Below are positions 1 through 9,235 of a DNA stretch of 64,000 nt, one piece after another. This DNA comes from Actinomycetota bacterium (GTDB lineage Bacteria; Actinomycetota; UBA4738; HRBIN12): assembly GCA_005884925.1 (NCBI GenBank), contig VAYU01000026.1, positions 1-64,000 on the forward strand. The letters run 5' to 3'. Position 1 is the first letter of the stretch; each line of letters begins with the position of its first letter. The translations under genes were made by a program, and so were the position numbers. The notes below the pieces were generated by a model. That model made no database searches. It was not told the DNA's origin and saw only the letters and a program-made list of their open reading frames with translations.

Positions 1-449
1 CCGAGGGTCTTGTCGGCGACGCCGAGTGCGGCGCCGGAGCAGCTCGTCCCGATCACCGCGACGATGTCCGGGTTGGAGGCGAGCTTCGTCGACCCGGCCT
101 GGCCGCCTTCGGCCGAGCACGTATCGTCCTCGTTCTGGAGCTGTACCGGGTGGTTCAGGATCTGGCCGGCCTGGCCGTCGAACACACCGTCCAGGTGGTC
201 GATCGCGAGCTCGACGCCGTAGAGGCTGTCGTTGCCGAGGTCGGCGTTGTCACCGCTCACGGACAGCAGCGTCCCGATCTGGATCGGCGCGCCTGCCGCG
301 ACCGTTACACAGCCCGGCGCTGCGTTGCAGTCCACCGCGGCACCACCCGAGGATCCCCCGGCCCCGGACGTGCTGTTGGAACACGCGGCCGCGATCATCG
401 AGAACGCGCCGAGGAGCACCAGCGGCGTGAGCCACCGACGATGTCTCAT
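1..449 (-). CDS. ABC transporter substrate-binding lipoprotein, LivJ-like (N-terminal part, cut by window edge)
   Basis: The frame is open from an ATG at 449 to the left edge, about 149 codons, so the gene is partial. The N-terminus has two Arg pairs, a hydrophobic stretch (residues 7-22) and a Cys at residue 23 after AAA, a lipobox-like site for lipid anchoring. A Ser/Gly/Thr linker follows, and then 'IQIGTLLSVSG', 'YGVELAIDHL' and 'VIGTSCSG', which are typical of type I periplasmic binding proteins of the branched-chain amino acid/amide family. It should capture a small polar ligand outside the cell for an ABC permease, which would lie beyond the window. A purine-rich AAAGGGGG precedes the ATG. 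The ligand cannot be predicted. Confidence 0.8.
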   Translation of the reverse strand, partial: MRHRRWLTPLVLLGAFSMIAAACSNSTSGAGGSSGGAAVDCNAAPGCVTVAAGAPIQIGTLLSVSGDNADLGNDSLYGVELAIDHLDGVFDGQAGQILNHPVQLQNEDDTCSAEGGQAGSTKLASNPDIVAVIGTSCSGAALGVADKTL

Positions 450-583
450 GAAGCCCCCTTTCGTACTGCACCCTGGGATATGGCCGGTTGGTATCACATC
501 CGCGGGGCGCAGGCCAATCACCATGGAGGACCCTTTCCTCCCACACCGGATACGGGGCAAGAGCCGTGCGGAGATGTGCGGAC

Positions 584-1351
584 TCAAACGATCTGGCTCC
601 GGAAGGCCCCCGAAAGCTCCACGGCTGCCTTCGGGTCGCCGGCGACGAGCGGTGCCATGAGGGCCGAACCGACGATGACCCCGTCCGCGAACGCGCTTGC
701 CTCGCCGGCCTGCTCGGGGGTCGCGATCCCGACGCCCACGAGCAAGGGCAGGTCGGTGTACGGCCGGACGGCCGTCACCACGTCGCGTGCGGTCACCGAA
801 AGCTGGTCCCGGACACCCGTCACTCCGTAGGTCGCCACGCAATAGACGAAACCGTGCGAGGCGGCCGCGATCGCCCGGTACCGCTCCGCCGTCGTCCCGG
901 GAGCTGCCAGCAGGACCACGTCGATCCCTCGCGCGGCGCCGAGCGCGGCGAAGCGCTCCACCTCGTCGACCGGGAGGTCGGGAACGATCACGCCGTCGAC
1001 GCCGGACCGCGCGAGATCGTCGCAGAACGCTTCGTACCCCCGGTGGTGAACGATGTTCGCGTAGGTCATGACGGCGACCGGGATCTCGATCGCGGCGTCC
1101 ACGATCGATGCGAGGACGTCGCCGATCCGGGTACCTCGCTGGAGGGCGACCCGCGACGCCTCCTGGATCACGCCGCCGTCCATGATCGGATCCGAATGCG
1201 GGATCCCGACCTCGATCGCGTCGGCTCCGGCCGCGGCGAGCATCCGCAGGAGCCCCCCGTCCACGCCCGGGTACCCGCCCGTCACGTAAGGGACGAACGA
1301 CTTCGCCCCTCGATCCCGGACGGCCCGAAGGGTCGCCTCCAGGTTGCTCAT
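584..1351 (-). CDS. trpA: tryptophan synthase alpha subunit
   Basis: Cleaves indole-3-glycerol phosphate to indole and glyceraldehyde 3-phosphate in complex with TrpB, in the cytoplasm. The 255-residue TIM barrel has 'FVPYVTGGYPG', and 'IEVGIPHSDPIMDG', which holds the catalytic Glu and Asp. Near the C-terminus it has the phosphate-binding 'VGVGIATPEQ' and 'DGVIVGSAL'. The length is normal for the family. I start it at the ATG at 1351; a GTG directly in front (1354) is equally possible in frame. It is the last gene of the dnaE-isomerase-trpC-trpB-trpA run, 25 bases after the trpB stop, and has no strong Shine-Dalgarno sequence, so translation may be coupled to trpB. Confidence 0.95.
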   Translation of the reverse strand: MSNLEATLRAVRDRGAKSFVPYVTGGYPGVDGGLLRMLAAAGADAIEVGIPHSDPIMDGGVIQEASRVALQRGTRIGDVLASIVDAAIEIPVAVMTYANIVHHRGYEAFCDDLARSGVDGVIVPDLPVDEVERFAALGAARGIDVVLLAAPGTTAERYRAIAAASHGFVYCVATYGVTGVRDQLSVTARDVVTAVRPYTDLPLLVGVGIATPEQAGEASAFADGVIVGSALMAPLVAGDPKAAVELSGAFRSQIV

Positions 1352-1376
1352 CACCGGCGGCCCATCAGCGCGTCCG

Positions 1377-2570
1377 TCACGGCCGCTCGCCGGCGAGCGC
1401 GGCGCGCACCGTGTCGAGGTCCTTGTCGCCCCGGCCTGAAAGGTTCACCAACACCCGCGCCCCGTCTGGGAGCGGCCGATGTTGAAGCCATCCGATCACG
1501 TGCGCCGGCTCGAGCGCCGGGATGATGCCCTCCGTGCGAGCGAGTAGCTGGAAACCGTCGAGCGCATCACCGTCCGTGGCGCTCACGTAGGTCGCGAGGC
1601 CCTCGTCCTTCAGGTACGCGTGCTCCGGGCCGACGCCCGGGTAGTCGAGCCCGGCCGAGATCGAGTGGGTCTCCACGACCTGCCCGTCCGCGTCTTGCAG
1701 GAGGTAGCTGAGGGCGCCGTGCAGGATGCCCGGTTGGCCGAGGGTGAGCGACGAGCAATGTCGACCGAGCTCCGAGCCGACGCCGCCGGCCTCCACGCCG
1801 AACAGCCGCACCTCCGGGGCTCCGACGAACGCGGTGAACATCCCGATCGCGTTCGACCCACCGCCGACACAGGCGACCACGTACTCGGGATCCGTGCCGA
1901 CGCGATCGCGGTATTGGGTGCGCGCCTCGTCCCCGATCACCCGCTGGAGGTCGCGCACGAGCATCGGGAACGGGTGCGGCCCCACGACGGAGCCGATCAC
2001 GTAGTGGGTGCTTCCCACGGACGCGGCCCAGTCGCGGAGCGCCTCGTTGACCGCCTCCTTCAGCGTCTTCATCCCCGCCGTGACCGGCACCACCTCCGCG
2101 CCGAGCAGCTCCATCCGCGCGACGTTGGGCGCCTGCCGATGCGTGTCCTCCTCCCCCATGTAGACGACGCACGGCAGACCGAGCAGCGCGCACGCGGTCG
2201 CGGTCGCCACACCGTGCTGGCCGGCGCCCGTCTCCGCGATGATCCGCTGTTTGCCGAGCCCCTTGGCGAGGAGCACCTGACCGAGGGCGTTGTTGATCTT
2301 GTGCGCGCCGGTGTGCGCGAGGTCCTCACGCTTGAGCCACAGGTCGTAGCCGAGCTCCGCCGACAGTCGGGTCGCGTGCGTGATGGGCGTGGGTCGCCCG
2401 ACGAAGTCGCGGAGGAGATCGCCGAGCTCGCCGCGGAACCCGGGGTCGTTACGGAGCTCGAGCCAGGCAGCGGCGAGCTCGTCCAGCGCGGGGATCAAGA
2501 CCTCCGGCGCGTAGCGCCCTCCGTAGGCGCCGAAGCGCCCCTGCTCGTCGGGTCGGGTCGCGACGCTCAC
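1377..2570 (-). CDS. trpB: tryptophan synthase beta subunit
   Basis: PLP enzyme that condenses indole with serine to give tryptophan. The 397-residue protein has the PLP lysine in '[16 protein letters not shown]' (K91), the phosphate loop 'GGGSNAIG' and the TrpB1-type N-terminus '[19 protein letters not shown]'. It is the standard TrpB1 form that pairs with TrpA, not a stand-alone TrpB2. Its ATG overlaps the trpC stop by four bases (ATGA), which suggests translational coupling. Nothing unusual was seen. Confidence 0.97.
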   Translation of the reverse strand: MSVATRPDEQGRFGAYGGRYAPEVLIPALDELAAAWLELRNDPGFRGELGDLLRDFVGRPTPITHATRLSAELGYDLWLKREDLAHTGAHKINNALGQVLLAKGLGKQRIIAETGAGQHGVATATACALLGLPCVVYMGEEDTHRQAPNVARMELLGAEVVPVTAGMKTLKEAVNEALRDWAASVGSTHYVIGSVVGPHPFPMLVRDLQRVIGDEARTQYRDRVGTDPEYVVACVGGGSNAIGMFTAFVGAPEVRLFGVEAGGVGSELGRHCSSLTLGQPGILHGALSYLLQDADGQVVETHSISAGLDYPGVGPEHAYLKDEGLATYVSATDGDALDGFQLLARTEGIIPALEPAHVIGWLQHRPLPDGARVLVNLSGRGDKDLDTVRAALAGERP

Positions 2571-3388
2571 GCGATCTCCTCCTCGTCCCGGTTCTGCCGG
2601 CGGGCCGCGAGCCCGGGCTCGCGGACCAAGCCGGCGATCGCGGTGGCCGGGTCGGCGGCTCGCATCAGCGCCTCACCCACCAGGATCGCCGATGCCCCGG
2701 CCGCGACCGCGGCCGTGACGTCGTCGTGGCTCGCGATGCCGCTCTCGAGCACGGCGACGCGGCCCGACGGGATCGAGCGGAGCCTCCCGAGCGCAGCCGG
2801 GACGTCCACGTCGAGCGTCTGGAGGTCCCGTGCGTTGACCCCGATGATCTCGGCGTCGGTCGCGAGCGCCCGTTCCAGGTCCCGGTCCGAGTGCGCCTCG
2901 AGGAGCGGCTCCATCCCGAGCGCATGGGTAGCCGTGAGCATCCGATCGAGCAGCCCGTCGTCGAGGCAGGCCGCGATCAGCAAGACCGAATCCGCTCCAG
3001 CGGCGCGCGCCTCGACGAGCTGGTCGGGGTCGATCAGGAAGTCCTTCCGGAGCACGGGGATGCCCGCCACGGCACGGACCAGGCGGAGATCGGCGAGTGA
3101 CCCGCCGAAGTGCCGAGGCTCGGTCAGGACCGAGATCGCAGCCGCGCCCCCCGCCTCATACGCTCGCGCAAGCGACGCCGGGTCGGCGTCGGCGTCGATC
3201 CAGCCGGCGCTGGGGGACGAGCGCTTCACCTCGGCGATCACGGCGGGCACCGTCGCGCGGCGGAGGGCGTCGCGGAGCGAGCGCGCCGGCGGGCGGGAGC
3301 GGGCGGCGGCGTCGAGCGCCTCGAGCGGGAGCGGTCGCTCATCCAGCTCGCGGCGGATCGTCCCGACCAGATCGGTGAGGAACCCCAT
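2567..3388 (-). CDS. trpC: indole-3-glycerol phosphate synthase
   Basis: Closes the indole ring from CdRP (carboxyphenylaminodeoxyribulose phosphate). The 273-residue single-domain TIM barrel carries '[12 protein letters not shown]' (first catalytic Lys), '[13 protein letters not shown]' (second catalytic Lys), '[11 protein letters not shown]' and 'VLESGI'. It is not fused to TrpF, so another protein must isomerise phosphoribosylanthranilate; the HisA/PriA-like gene 27 bases upstream is the obvious candidate. trpE, trpG and trpD are not in the window, so the pathway is split across the chromosome. Its stop overlaps the trpB start. Confidence 0.96.
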   Translation of the reverse strand: MGFLTDLVGTIRRELDERPLPLEALDAAARSRPPARSLRDALRRATVPAVIAEVKRSSPSAGWIDADADPASLARAYEAGGAAAISVLTEPRHFGGSLADLRLVRAVAGIPVLRKDFLIDPDQLVEARAAGADSVLLIAACLDDGLLDRMLTATHALGMEPLLEAHSDRDLERALATDAEIIGVNARDLQTLDVDVPAALGRLRSIPSGRVAVLESGIASHDDVTAAVAAGASAILVGEALMRAADPATAIAGLVREPGLAARRQNRDEEEIA

Positions 3389-3415
3389 GGAGCGGGGAAG
3401 TCTACCGGCGTGGCC

Positions 3416-4144
3416 TCACGCCTCCGCCGCCCAGGCGAAGGCCCGGGCGAGGTCGAATCGCCCCTCGAGGGCCGCCGTCCCGACCACCGCGCCGGCGGCG
3501 CCCACATCTCGGAGGTGGCGCAGATCCTCGAGCGATCGGATCCCGCCCGCAGCATAGGTCGGCCGGCCGGCGCGGGCGACCCGTCGAACGAGGTCCACGT
3601 CCGGACCGCCGAGCCCTCCCACCCGATCGATCGAGGTCACGAGGAAGGCTGAGGCGCCGGCCGCGTGGAGCCAGCCGACGGTGCTCATCAGATCCAGTCC
3701 GTCGGCCTCGTTCCCGCGGCCGGCGCCTCGGGCTCGGATCCGGCCGTCTTCGACCTCGAGCCCGACAACGACGGCCGGACCGGCATCCTGCAACACGAGG
3801 AGGGTGCGCCGGTCGTCGGCCAACGCGGACGATCCGAGGACGTAGCGGTCGGCGCCGGCGTCGAGGTAAGCCCTGCCGATCGCCGCGTCGCCGATCGCAC
3901 CGCTCACCTGCAGGGTCGCGTCCGAAGCCCCGGCCCGGATCGCCGCGACGTCGAGCCCGAGGACCCCGCCGTACGCGAGGTCGAGATCCACCAGATGGAG
4001 CGCCCTCGCACCGGCTGCCACCGCCGCGCGCGCCGCCTCGACGGGATCGCCGCCGAACGCGTCGACCGGACTCGGTCCTTCCGCGGTCGCGACGGCGAGG
4101 CGTCCGTGCCAGACGTCGAGCGCGGGCAGGATGAGGAACGTCAC
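3416..4144 (-). CDS. HisA/PriA-like phosphoribosyl isomerase, divergent, probable TrpF substitute
   Basis: A 242-residue (beta/alpha)8 protein of the HisA family, starting with GTG. Conserved parts are the N-terminal 'ILPALDVWHGR' (the Asp in PALD is the expected catalytic base), 'LHLVDLDLA', and the C-terminal phosphate-binding 'AAGGIRSLEDL' and 'VVGTAAL'. Two parts differ from the family. The general-acid Asp of the usual 'KDGT' loop is Val here ('IDRVGGLGGPD'), and the 'GGGIR' phosphate loop reads 'SGAIGD'. In actinobacteria PriA serves both histidine and tryptophan synthesis. The place between dnaE and trpC suggests a trp role (phosphoribosylanthranilate isomerase), possibly specialised. 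Whether it is still active is open; a true hisA elsewhere in the genome would support a dedicated TrpF role. Confidence 0.75.
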   Translation of the reverse strand: MTFLILPALDVWHGRLAVATAEGPSPVDAFGGDPVEAARAAVAAGARALHLVDLDLAYGGVLGLDVAAIRAGASDATLQVSGAIGDAAIGRAYLDAGADRYVLGSSALADDRRTLLVLQDAGPAVVVGLEVEDGRIRARGAGRGNEADGLDLMSTVGWLHAAGASAFLVTSIDRVGGLGGPDVDLVRRVARAGRPTYAAGGIRSLEDLRHLRDVGAAGAVVGTAALEGRFDLARAFAWAAEA

Positions 4145-4167
4145 GTGCGAACGATACGCGGGCCTCG

Positions 4168-7100
4168 TCAGCCGGAGCGGTCGAGCCTGCTGGATCCGGC
4201 TCCCAAGAGATCGTGCAGTTCGCCCAGCAGCGATCCGGCCGCATCCACGTTGAACGAGCCGACGGAAAGGGGGGTTACGCCGGCGGAGGAGAGGAACCGC
4301 AGACGGACCGGCGCGGCGCCAGGATGCGCCTCGAAGAGCTGCTTGAGTCTCTCCAGGACGGCCGGGGTGCAGGCGGCCGCCGCCAGATCCACCACCAGTG
4401 ATTCGGCTCGGAGCCTCGGAGCATCCGGACCGAGCACCGGCTCCTTCACCTCGGTCGCGCGGATCTGCAGCTCGCGTCCACGCAGATCGATCCGACCGGT
4501 GACCAGCACGATCGTGTCCGGTTGGATCAGTTGCGGAACCGCCTCGTACACGCTGGGGAAGGCGATCACCTCCACACCGCCGGCGAGCCCCTCGAGCCGG
4601 AACTGCCCGTACGGCTCACCGCGCTTCGTGTACTTCCGCGCGAGCGACCCGATGATGCCCCCGACCGTGACGAGATCGCCGTCGCCGAGATCCGGCATCT
4701 CATCGATCGGGTGGCTCGTCTGCGCCCGGAGCTCGTCCTCCACCCCGAGCAGGGGATGGTCGGTCACGAACTGGCCGAGCATCTCCTTCTCCTTGGAGAG
4801 CAACAGCCGCTTGTCCAGCTCGTCGCCGCGGAGGATCGCTTCGTCGATCTCGCCGAGCCCGGCACCGTTGGTACCCGCTCCGAAGAGCGAGAACTGTCCG
4901 GCAGCCTGTGCCTTGCGTTCGGCGAGGATCGGAGCCGCGACCTTCTCCCACGCCGCTTGCTCGCCGGTCTGCTGCACCATCCCGCCGCGCGTGTACCCGA
5001 GCGAGTCGAACGCCCCGGCGAAGATGAGCGACTCGAGGACGCGCTTCGTCAGTGCTCCCGGGTCGACCCGCCGGCACAGGTCGGCGAAGGACTCGAAGGG
5101 TCCGCCCGACCCGCGGGCATCCAGGATGGCCTGCACGACACCCTCGCCGACGTTGCGGACCGCGGAGAGGCCGTACCGGATGGCTCGACGATCACCGGGT
5201 GCGGGAGCGAAGTCCATATCGGACTCATTGACGTCCGGAGGGAGGACCTCGATCTTCATGCTCCGGCATGCGTACAGGTAGTACGGCTTGCGATCCTTGT
5301 CGTCCTTCACCGACGTGAGGATCGCCGCCATGTACTCGACCGGGTGCTGCGCGATCAGGTAGGCGGTCTGATACGCGATGAAGCCGTAGGCGCAGGCATG
5401 CGCGGCCGGGAACCCGTAGTCGGCGAACGGCTCGATCAGGTCGAACAGGTCGGCCGCGAGCCGCTCCGAGATCCCTTGGTCGACGCACCCCGCGACGAAC
5501 CGCTGCCGCTCCTGTCCGACTAGCTCGCGCTTCTTCTTGGCCATGACCTTGCGCAGCGTGTCGGCCTGTCCCATGGAATAGCCGGCCATCCGAACGGCGA
5601 TCTGCATGATCTGCTCTTGGTAGACCATGACGCCGTAGGTGTCCTTGAGCACCGGCTCCAGAGCGGGATGCGGATACACGACCTTGCGCCGGCCGTGCTT
5701 GCGCTCCGCGTACTCCGTGTGCATCCCGGTGTTGAGCGGGCCCGGACGGTACAGAGCGACGAGCGCCATGAGGTCCTCGAACCGGTCGGGCTCGAGCAGC
5801 TTGATCAGGCTCCGCATCCCGGGCGATTCCATCTGGAACACGCCCGTGGTATCGCCGCGGCGGAGCATGGCGTAGGTGTCGGCGTCGTCCAGCGGGACGT
5901 GGTCGATGTCCAGCTCGACGCCTCGCGTCCGGAGGTGACGCAGGGTCTCCTCGATCACCGAAAGCGTTCGAAGACCCAGGAAGTCCATCTTGAGCAGCCC
6001 GAGCTGGGCCACACCGTTCATGTCGAACTGCGTGACCATCTTCTTCGACTCGTCGCGCGAATCCTTCGTGAGCTTGAGCGGGAGATATCCAACGAGCGGC
6101 GCGTCGCCGATCACGACGCCGGCCGCATGGACCGAGTCCTCGCGGCGTAGCCCCTCCAGCGCACGCGCCGTCTCGATGATCTCCTTCGCCTCCGGCTCCC
6201 GTTCGTAGGCCTCGCGGAGGTCCGGGCTGATCTCGAGAGCTCGGTCGATCGGCTCGTCGCGACCCATCATCGCGGGCGGATACATCTTGCAGAGGCGGTC
6301 ACCGACGATGGGAGGGAACCCCAGCACGCGGGCCGCGTCGCGGATCCCCTGCTTCCCCTTGATCGTCTGGAAGGTCACGATCTGCGCGACACGGTCCGAG
6401 CCGTACGTCTCCGTCGCGTACCGGATGACCTCATCGCGCCGGCGCTCGTCGAAGTCCATGTCGATGTCCGGCATCTCGACCCGATCGGGGTTGAGGAACC
6501 GCTCGAACAACAAGCCGTACCGGAGCGGATCGAGATCGGTGATCCGCAGCGCGTAGGACGCGACCGAGCCCGCGGCCGAGCCGCGCCCCGGACCGACGCG
6601 GATCCCCTGGTCCCGCGCGAATCGGATCAGATCCCACACGATGAGGAAGTAGCCGGCGAAGCCCATCTTCGTGATCACCGCGAGCTCCGTGTCGACGCGC
6701 TCGAGGACCTCCACCGCAGGAGGCGTCCCGTAGCGTTGCTCCACGCCTCGCTCGACGAGCTCCCGGAGGTACGCCTCGAGCGCCTCGCCGTGCGGGGTTT
6801 CGAACCGTGGAAGCCGGTACTCGGTGCGATGCTCGACCACGATCCGCTCCAGCTCGGGGAGCAGCTGCACCCGTTCGGCGATCGCCAGCGTCTGGTCGCA
6901 CGCGTCCGGGAGCTCGTTGAACACCCGGCGCATCTCCTGCGCCGGCTTGAGGTAGAACTCCTCGGAGTCGAACCGCAGGCGTTTCGGATCCGACTGCAGC
7001 TTCTGCTGCTGGATGCACAGCAACACGTCGTGCGGCTTCGCGTCCTCCTTCCTGGTGTAGTGGAGGTCGTTCGTCGCAACGACCGGGACGCCGAGCTCTC

Positions 7101-7719
7101 TGGCGATCCGGACCTGCTCACCGATGATCCGGCGCTGATCCGCGAGTCCGTGGTCCTGGAGCTCGACGAAGTAGTCGCCGGAGCCGAAGATCTCGCGCAT
7201 GTCGCCCGCGGCAGCGAGGGCACGGTCACGCTGGCCGTTCACGAGCAGCACCCCGAGCTCCGACGAGAGACACCCCGACAGGCAGATCAGACCGTCGGCG
7301 TGTTCGGCGAGGAGCTGCTTGTCCATCCTCGGCCGGTGGTAGAAGCCTTCGAGGTGCGCGAGGGAGACGAGGTGGAGAAGGTTGCGGTAGCCGGTTTCGT
7401 TCTCGGCGAGCAGCGTGAGGTGGTAGTACTTCTCCTCGCTCTCCCCCGGCGTGCGATCGAACCGCGAGCCGGGCGCCACGTACGCCTCGACCCCCATGAT
7501 CGGCTTCACCCCCATCTGCCGCGCCGTTTCGTAGAACCGGAGGGCTCCGAACATGGCGCCGTGATCCGTGATCGCGATCGCCGGCATCCCGTCGCGAGCG
7601 GCCTCGCTGAAGATCGTGGGAGCGTTCGGATTGGAGCGGGGCGCCTCGATGCGCGCGGCCCCGTCGAGCAAGGAGTACTCCGAGTGGGTGTGGAGATGGA
7701 CGAACCCTGGGCCGGGCAT
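4168..7719 (-). CDS. dnaE: replicative DNA polymerase III alpha subunit
   Basis: Main replicative polymerase, about 1183 residues, DnaE1 type. The N-terminal PHP domain has 'HLHTHSEYSLLDG', 'ITDHGAMFG', 'CLSGCLSSELG' and 'ATNDLHYTR', so the metal ligands appear intact and PHP proofreading is likely, as known for mycobacterial DnaE1. The palm domain has 'MPDIDMDFDE' with the catalytic Asp residues. A C-terminal OB-fold region ('VTVGGIIGSLARKYTKRGEP') follows. I favour the ATG at 7719 because it gives the usual 'FVHLH' spacing and leaves the DnaA-box-like repeat outside the gene; an in-frame ATG at 7758 would add 13 residues. It is followed after 23 bases by the isomerase and trp genes, so they may share a transcript. 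Confidence 0.96.
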   Translation of the reverse strand: MPGPGFVHLHTHSEYSLLDGAARIEAPRSNPNAPTIFSEAARDGMPAIAITDHGAMFGALRFYETARQMGVKPIMGVEAYVAPGSRFDRTPGESEEKYYHLTLLAENETGYRNLLHLVSLAHLEGFYHRPRMDKQLLAEHADGLICLSGCLSSELGVLLVNGQRDRALAAAGDMREIFGSGDYFVELQDHGLADQRRIIGEQVRIARELGVPVVATNDLHYTRKEDAKPHDVLLCIQQQKLQSDPKRLRFDSEEFYLKPAQEMRRVFNELPDACDQTLAIAERVQLLPELERIVVEHRTEYRLPRFETPHGEALEAYLRELVERGVEQRYGTPPAVEVLERVDTELAVITKMGFAGYFLIVWDLIRFARDQGIRVGPGRGSAAGSVASYALRITDLDPLRYGLLFERFLNPDRVEMPDIDMDFDERRRDEVIRYATETYGSDRVAQIVTFQTIKGKQGIRDAARVLGFPPIVGDRLCKMYPPAMMGRDEPIDRALEISPDLREAYEREPEAKEIIETARALEGLRREDSVHAAGVVIGDAPLVGYLPLKLTKDSRDESKKMVTQFDMNGVAQLGLLKMDFLGLRTLSVIEETLRHLRTRGVELDIDHVPLDDADTYAMLRRGDTTGVFQMESPGMRSLIKLLEPDRFEDLMALVALYRPGPLNTGMHTEYAERKHGRRKVVYPHPALEPVLKDTYGVMVYQEQIMQIAVRMAGYSMGQADTLRKVMAKKKRELVGQERQRFVAGCVDQGISERLAADLFDLIEPFADYGFPAAHACAYGFIAYQTAYLIAQHPVEYMAAILTSVKDDKDRKPYYLYACRSMKIEVLPPDVNESDMDFAPAPGDRRAIRYGLSAVRNVGEGVVQAILDARGSGGPFESFADLCRRVDPGALTKRVLESLIFAGAFDSLGYTRGGMVQQTGEQAAWEKVAAPILAERKAQAAGQFSLFGAGTNGAGLGEIDEAILRGDELDKRLLLSKEKEMLGQFVTDHPLLGVEDELRAQTSHPIDEMPDLGDGDLVTVGGIIGSLARKYTKRGEPYGQFRLEGLAGGVEVIAFPSVYEAVPQLIQPDTIVLVTGRIDLRGRELQIRATEVKEPVLGPDAPRLRAESLVVDLAAAACTPAVLERLKQLFEAHPGAAPVRLRFLSSAGVTPLSVGSFNVDAAGSLLGELHDLLGAGSSRLDRSG

Positions 7720-7748
7720 CTGCGCTGGTGGTCGCCTTTCCTGGAGCG

Positions 7749-7781
7749 TTTTCCACATCGCTCCCGATCCGATGTGGACAA
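7749..7781. promoter_or_regulatory. pair of inverted DnaA-box-like 9-mers upstream of dnaE
   Basis: TTTTCCACA lies at 7749-7757 on the plus strand and TTGTCCACA at 7773-7781 on the minus strand. The second equals the DnaA box form known from Streptomyces, and the first is one base off the classic TTATCCACA. Together they form an inverted repeat, CCACATCG with CGATGTGG, around a 9-base spacer. The site lies just downstream of the likely dnaE promoter, so it could let DnaA tune dnaE, or form a hairpin in the leader. This is inference from sequence alone. Confidence 0.4.
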
Positions 7782-7809
7782 CTTACACGGCTGTGATTCG
7801 CAGGGGTCG

Positions 7810-7837
7810 AGGCTAGCACGCCGCGAGACGGCGTCAA
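7810..7837 (-). promoter_or_regulatory. probable dnaE promoter
   Basis: On the minus strand TTGACG (7832-7837) and TAGCCT (7810-7815) are 16 bases apart, a good actinobacterial -35/-10 pair (TTGAC and TANNNT). It overlaps the last codons of the rluD-like gene and would give a leader of roughly 80 bases before the dnaE ATG at 7719. Confidence 0.45.
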
Positions 7838-8736
7838 GGTCGCTGGTCGCGACGCACGCGCGCGAGCACGTCCACGAGGTCATCCGGAAGCGGATCGTCG
7901 AGCGCGATCTGCTCGCGTGTGACGGGATGCCGGAACCGGAGCCGCCACGCGTGGAGGAACGGTCGGGAGATCCCAACCCTCTGGGCCTCTTCCCCGCCGC
8001 CCCCGTAGGCGCGGTCGCCGACGATCGGATGTCCGATCGCGCTCAGGTGGACCCGGATCTGGTGCGTCCGGCCGGTCTCCGGCGCCGCCTCCAGCAACGT
8101 CGCGCGCGGCATCCGTTCGCGCACCTCGAACGACGTCGTCGCCGGACGTCCGTCGACCCGGTCGACCACGATCTTCGCCGCCCGACGGCCGAGCGGGGCC
8201 TCCACACCGAAGCGGTCGTGCTGGACCCGCCCGCGGACGAGGGCGAGGTACCGTCGATCGACCGCGTGATGCCGGAACCCATCGCGGAGCTCCGCGTAGG
8301 CCTCGTCGGTTTTCGCCACGATGAGCAGCCCACTCGTTCCGGCATCCAGCCGATGGACGATCCCGGGTCGCAACTCGCCTCCCGCGGGAGCGAGCCGTAC
8401 GCCCATGCCGATCAGCCGGTTGACGAGCGTCCCGGTGCGTCGGCGAGCGGTGGGATGCGTCACCAGCCGTCCCGGCTTCGAGACGACGAGCAGATGCTCA
8501 TCTTCGAACACGACGGGCACCGGAGGCCCCTCGGCCACGAGCGTGGTCTCCTCGGTGAGATCCACGACGATCTGCTCGCCGCCGACCAGGCGGAAGGACT
8601 TCGGTCTCCGGCGGCCGTCAACCAGGACGTCCCCTGCGGCGATCGCGCGCTGGACGTCGGCTCGGCTGGCACCAGTCGTTGCTGCGACCACGGCATCGAG
8701 CCGTCCCGCATCCGCGGCGAATCCCTTACGCGACAT
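7834..8736 (-). CDS. RluD-family rRNA pseudouridine synthase
   Basis: Converts uridine to pseudouridine, probably in 23S rRNA. The 300-residue protein has an N-terminal S4-like RNA-binding domain ('GRLDAVVAA...SRADVQRAIAAGDVLVDG') followed by the RluA/RluD catalytic domain with 'HRLDAGTSGLLIVAKT', where the Asp is the catalytic nucleophile, and 'PETGRTHQIRVHL'. I chose the ATG at 8736, which overlaps the lspA stop by 11 bases; upstream in-frame codons lie inside lspA. The lspA-rluD-dnaE order is common in actinobacteria. Which RluA/C/D specificity it has cannot be told. Confidence 0.9.
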   Translation of the reverse strand: MSRKGFAADAGRLDAVVAATTGASRADVQRAIAAGDVLVDGRRRPKSFRLVGGEQIVVDLTEETTLVAEGPPVPVVFEDEHLLVVSKPGRLVTHPTARRRTGTLVNRLIGMGVRLAPAGGELRPGIVHRLDAGTSGLLIVAKTDEAYAELRDGFRHHAVDRRYLALVRGRVQHDRFGVEAPLGRRAAKIVVDRVDGRPATTSFEVRERMPRATLLEAAPETGRTHQIRVHLSAIGHPIVGDRAYGGGGEEAQRVGISRPFLHAWRLRFRHPVTREQIALDDPLPDDLVDVLARVRRDQRP

Positions 8737-9232
8737 CGTCGGGCGTTCCCGCGGCGACCTCGCGCGCATGCTCGTCGCGGAAGGAGGTCCACGCCAGGAG
8801 CACCGCCCCGATCACGATCGCGCTGTCGGCGACGTTGAACACCGGCCACCAATGGAGATCGATGAAGTCGACCACGTGCCCGGAGAGTCCGTGACCGCGG
8901 AGGGCGCGATCGGCAAGGTTGCCGAGCGCGCCCCCGAGGACGAGGCCGAGCCCGAGGGCGGACACGGCGTTCCGCGATCGGAACGCCGTGAGGACGATCA
9001 GGCCGGAGACTATCAACGTGGCCCCCGCGAACAGCCACGGCGTCCGCTGCCCCAGGCTGAACGCGCCGCCGGAGTTCGTCGTGTAGCGAAGCGTGAGCGC
9101 GCCCGGGATCAGATCGATGGGCCGGCCAACGAGGACGTGGGCGGCCCACACCTTGGTCACTCGGTCGAGCGCGAAGACCGCGGCGGCTGCGGCGAACAGG
9201 ATGGTTGCCGCGCGGCGCGCCCGGGCGTTCAC
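8726..9232 (-). CDS. lspA: lipoprotein signal peptidase (signal peptidase II)
   Basis: Aspartic protease of the inner membrane that cuts the signal peptide of lipoproteins after diacylglyceryl transfer. The 168-residue protein has four predicted membrane segments and the family motifs 'TTNSGGAFSLG', 'GNLADR' and 'VFNVADSAIVIG'; the Asp residues in the last two are the catalytic pair. It starts with GTG three bases after the stop of the TraR/DksA-like gene and overlaps the rluD-like gene, so the three form one transcription unit. The lipoprotein gene at the left edge would be a substrate. Confidence 0.95.
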   Translation of the reverse strand: MNARARRAATILFAAAAAVFALDRVTKVWAAHVLVGRPIDLIPGALTLRYTTNSGGAFSLGQRTPWLFAGATLIVSGLIVLTAFRSRNAVSALGLGLVLGGALGNLADRALRGHGLSGHVVDFIDLHWWPVFNVADSAIVIGAVLLAWTSFRDEHAREVAAGTPDDVA

Positions 9233-9235
9233 CGC

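Noticed and set aside
1620..3557. 645-codon plus-strand frame over trpB and trpC
   Set aside because: Shadow frame; the minus strand carries the conserved trp enzymes with catalytic residues.
6736..8838. 700-codon plus-strand frame over dnaE and the rluD-like gene
   Set aside because: Spans two clear genes on the other strand and their promoter gap; no domain seen.
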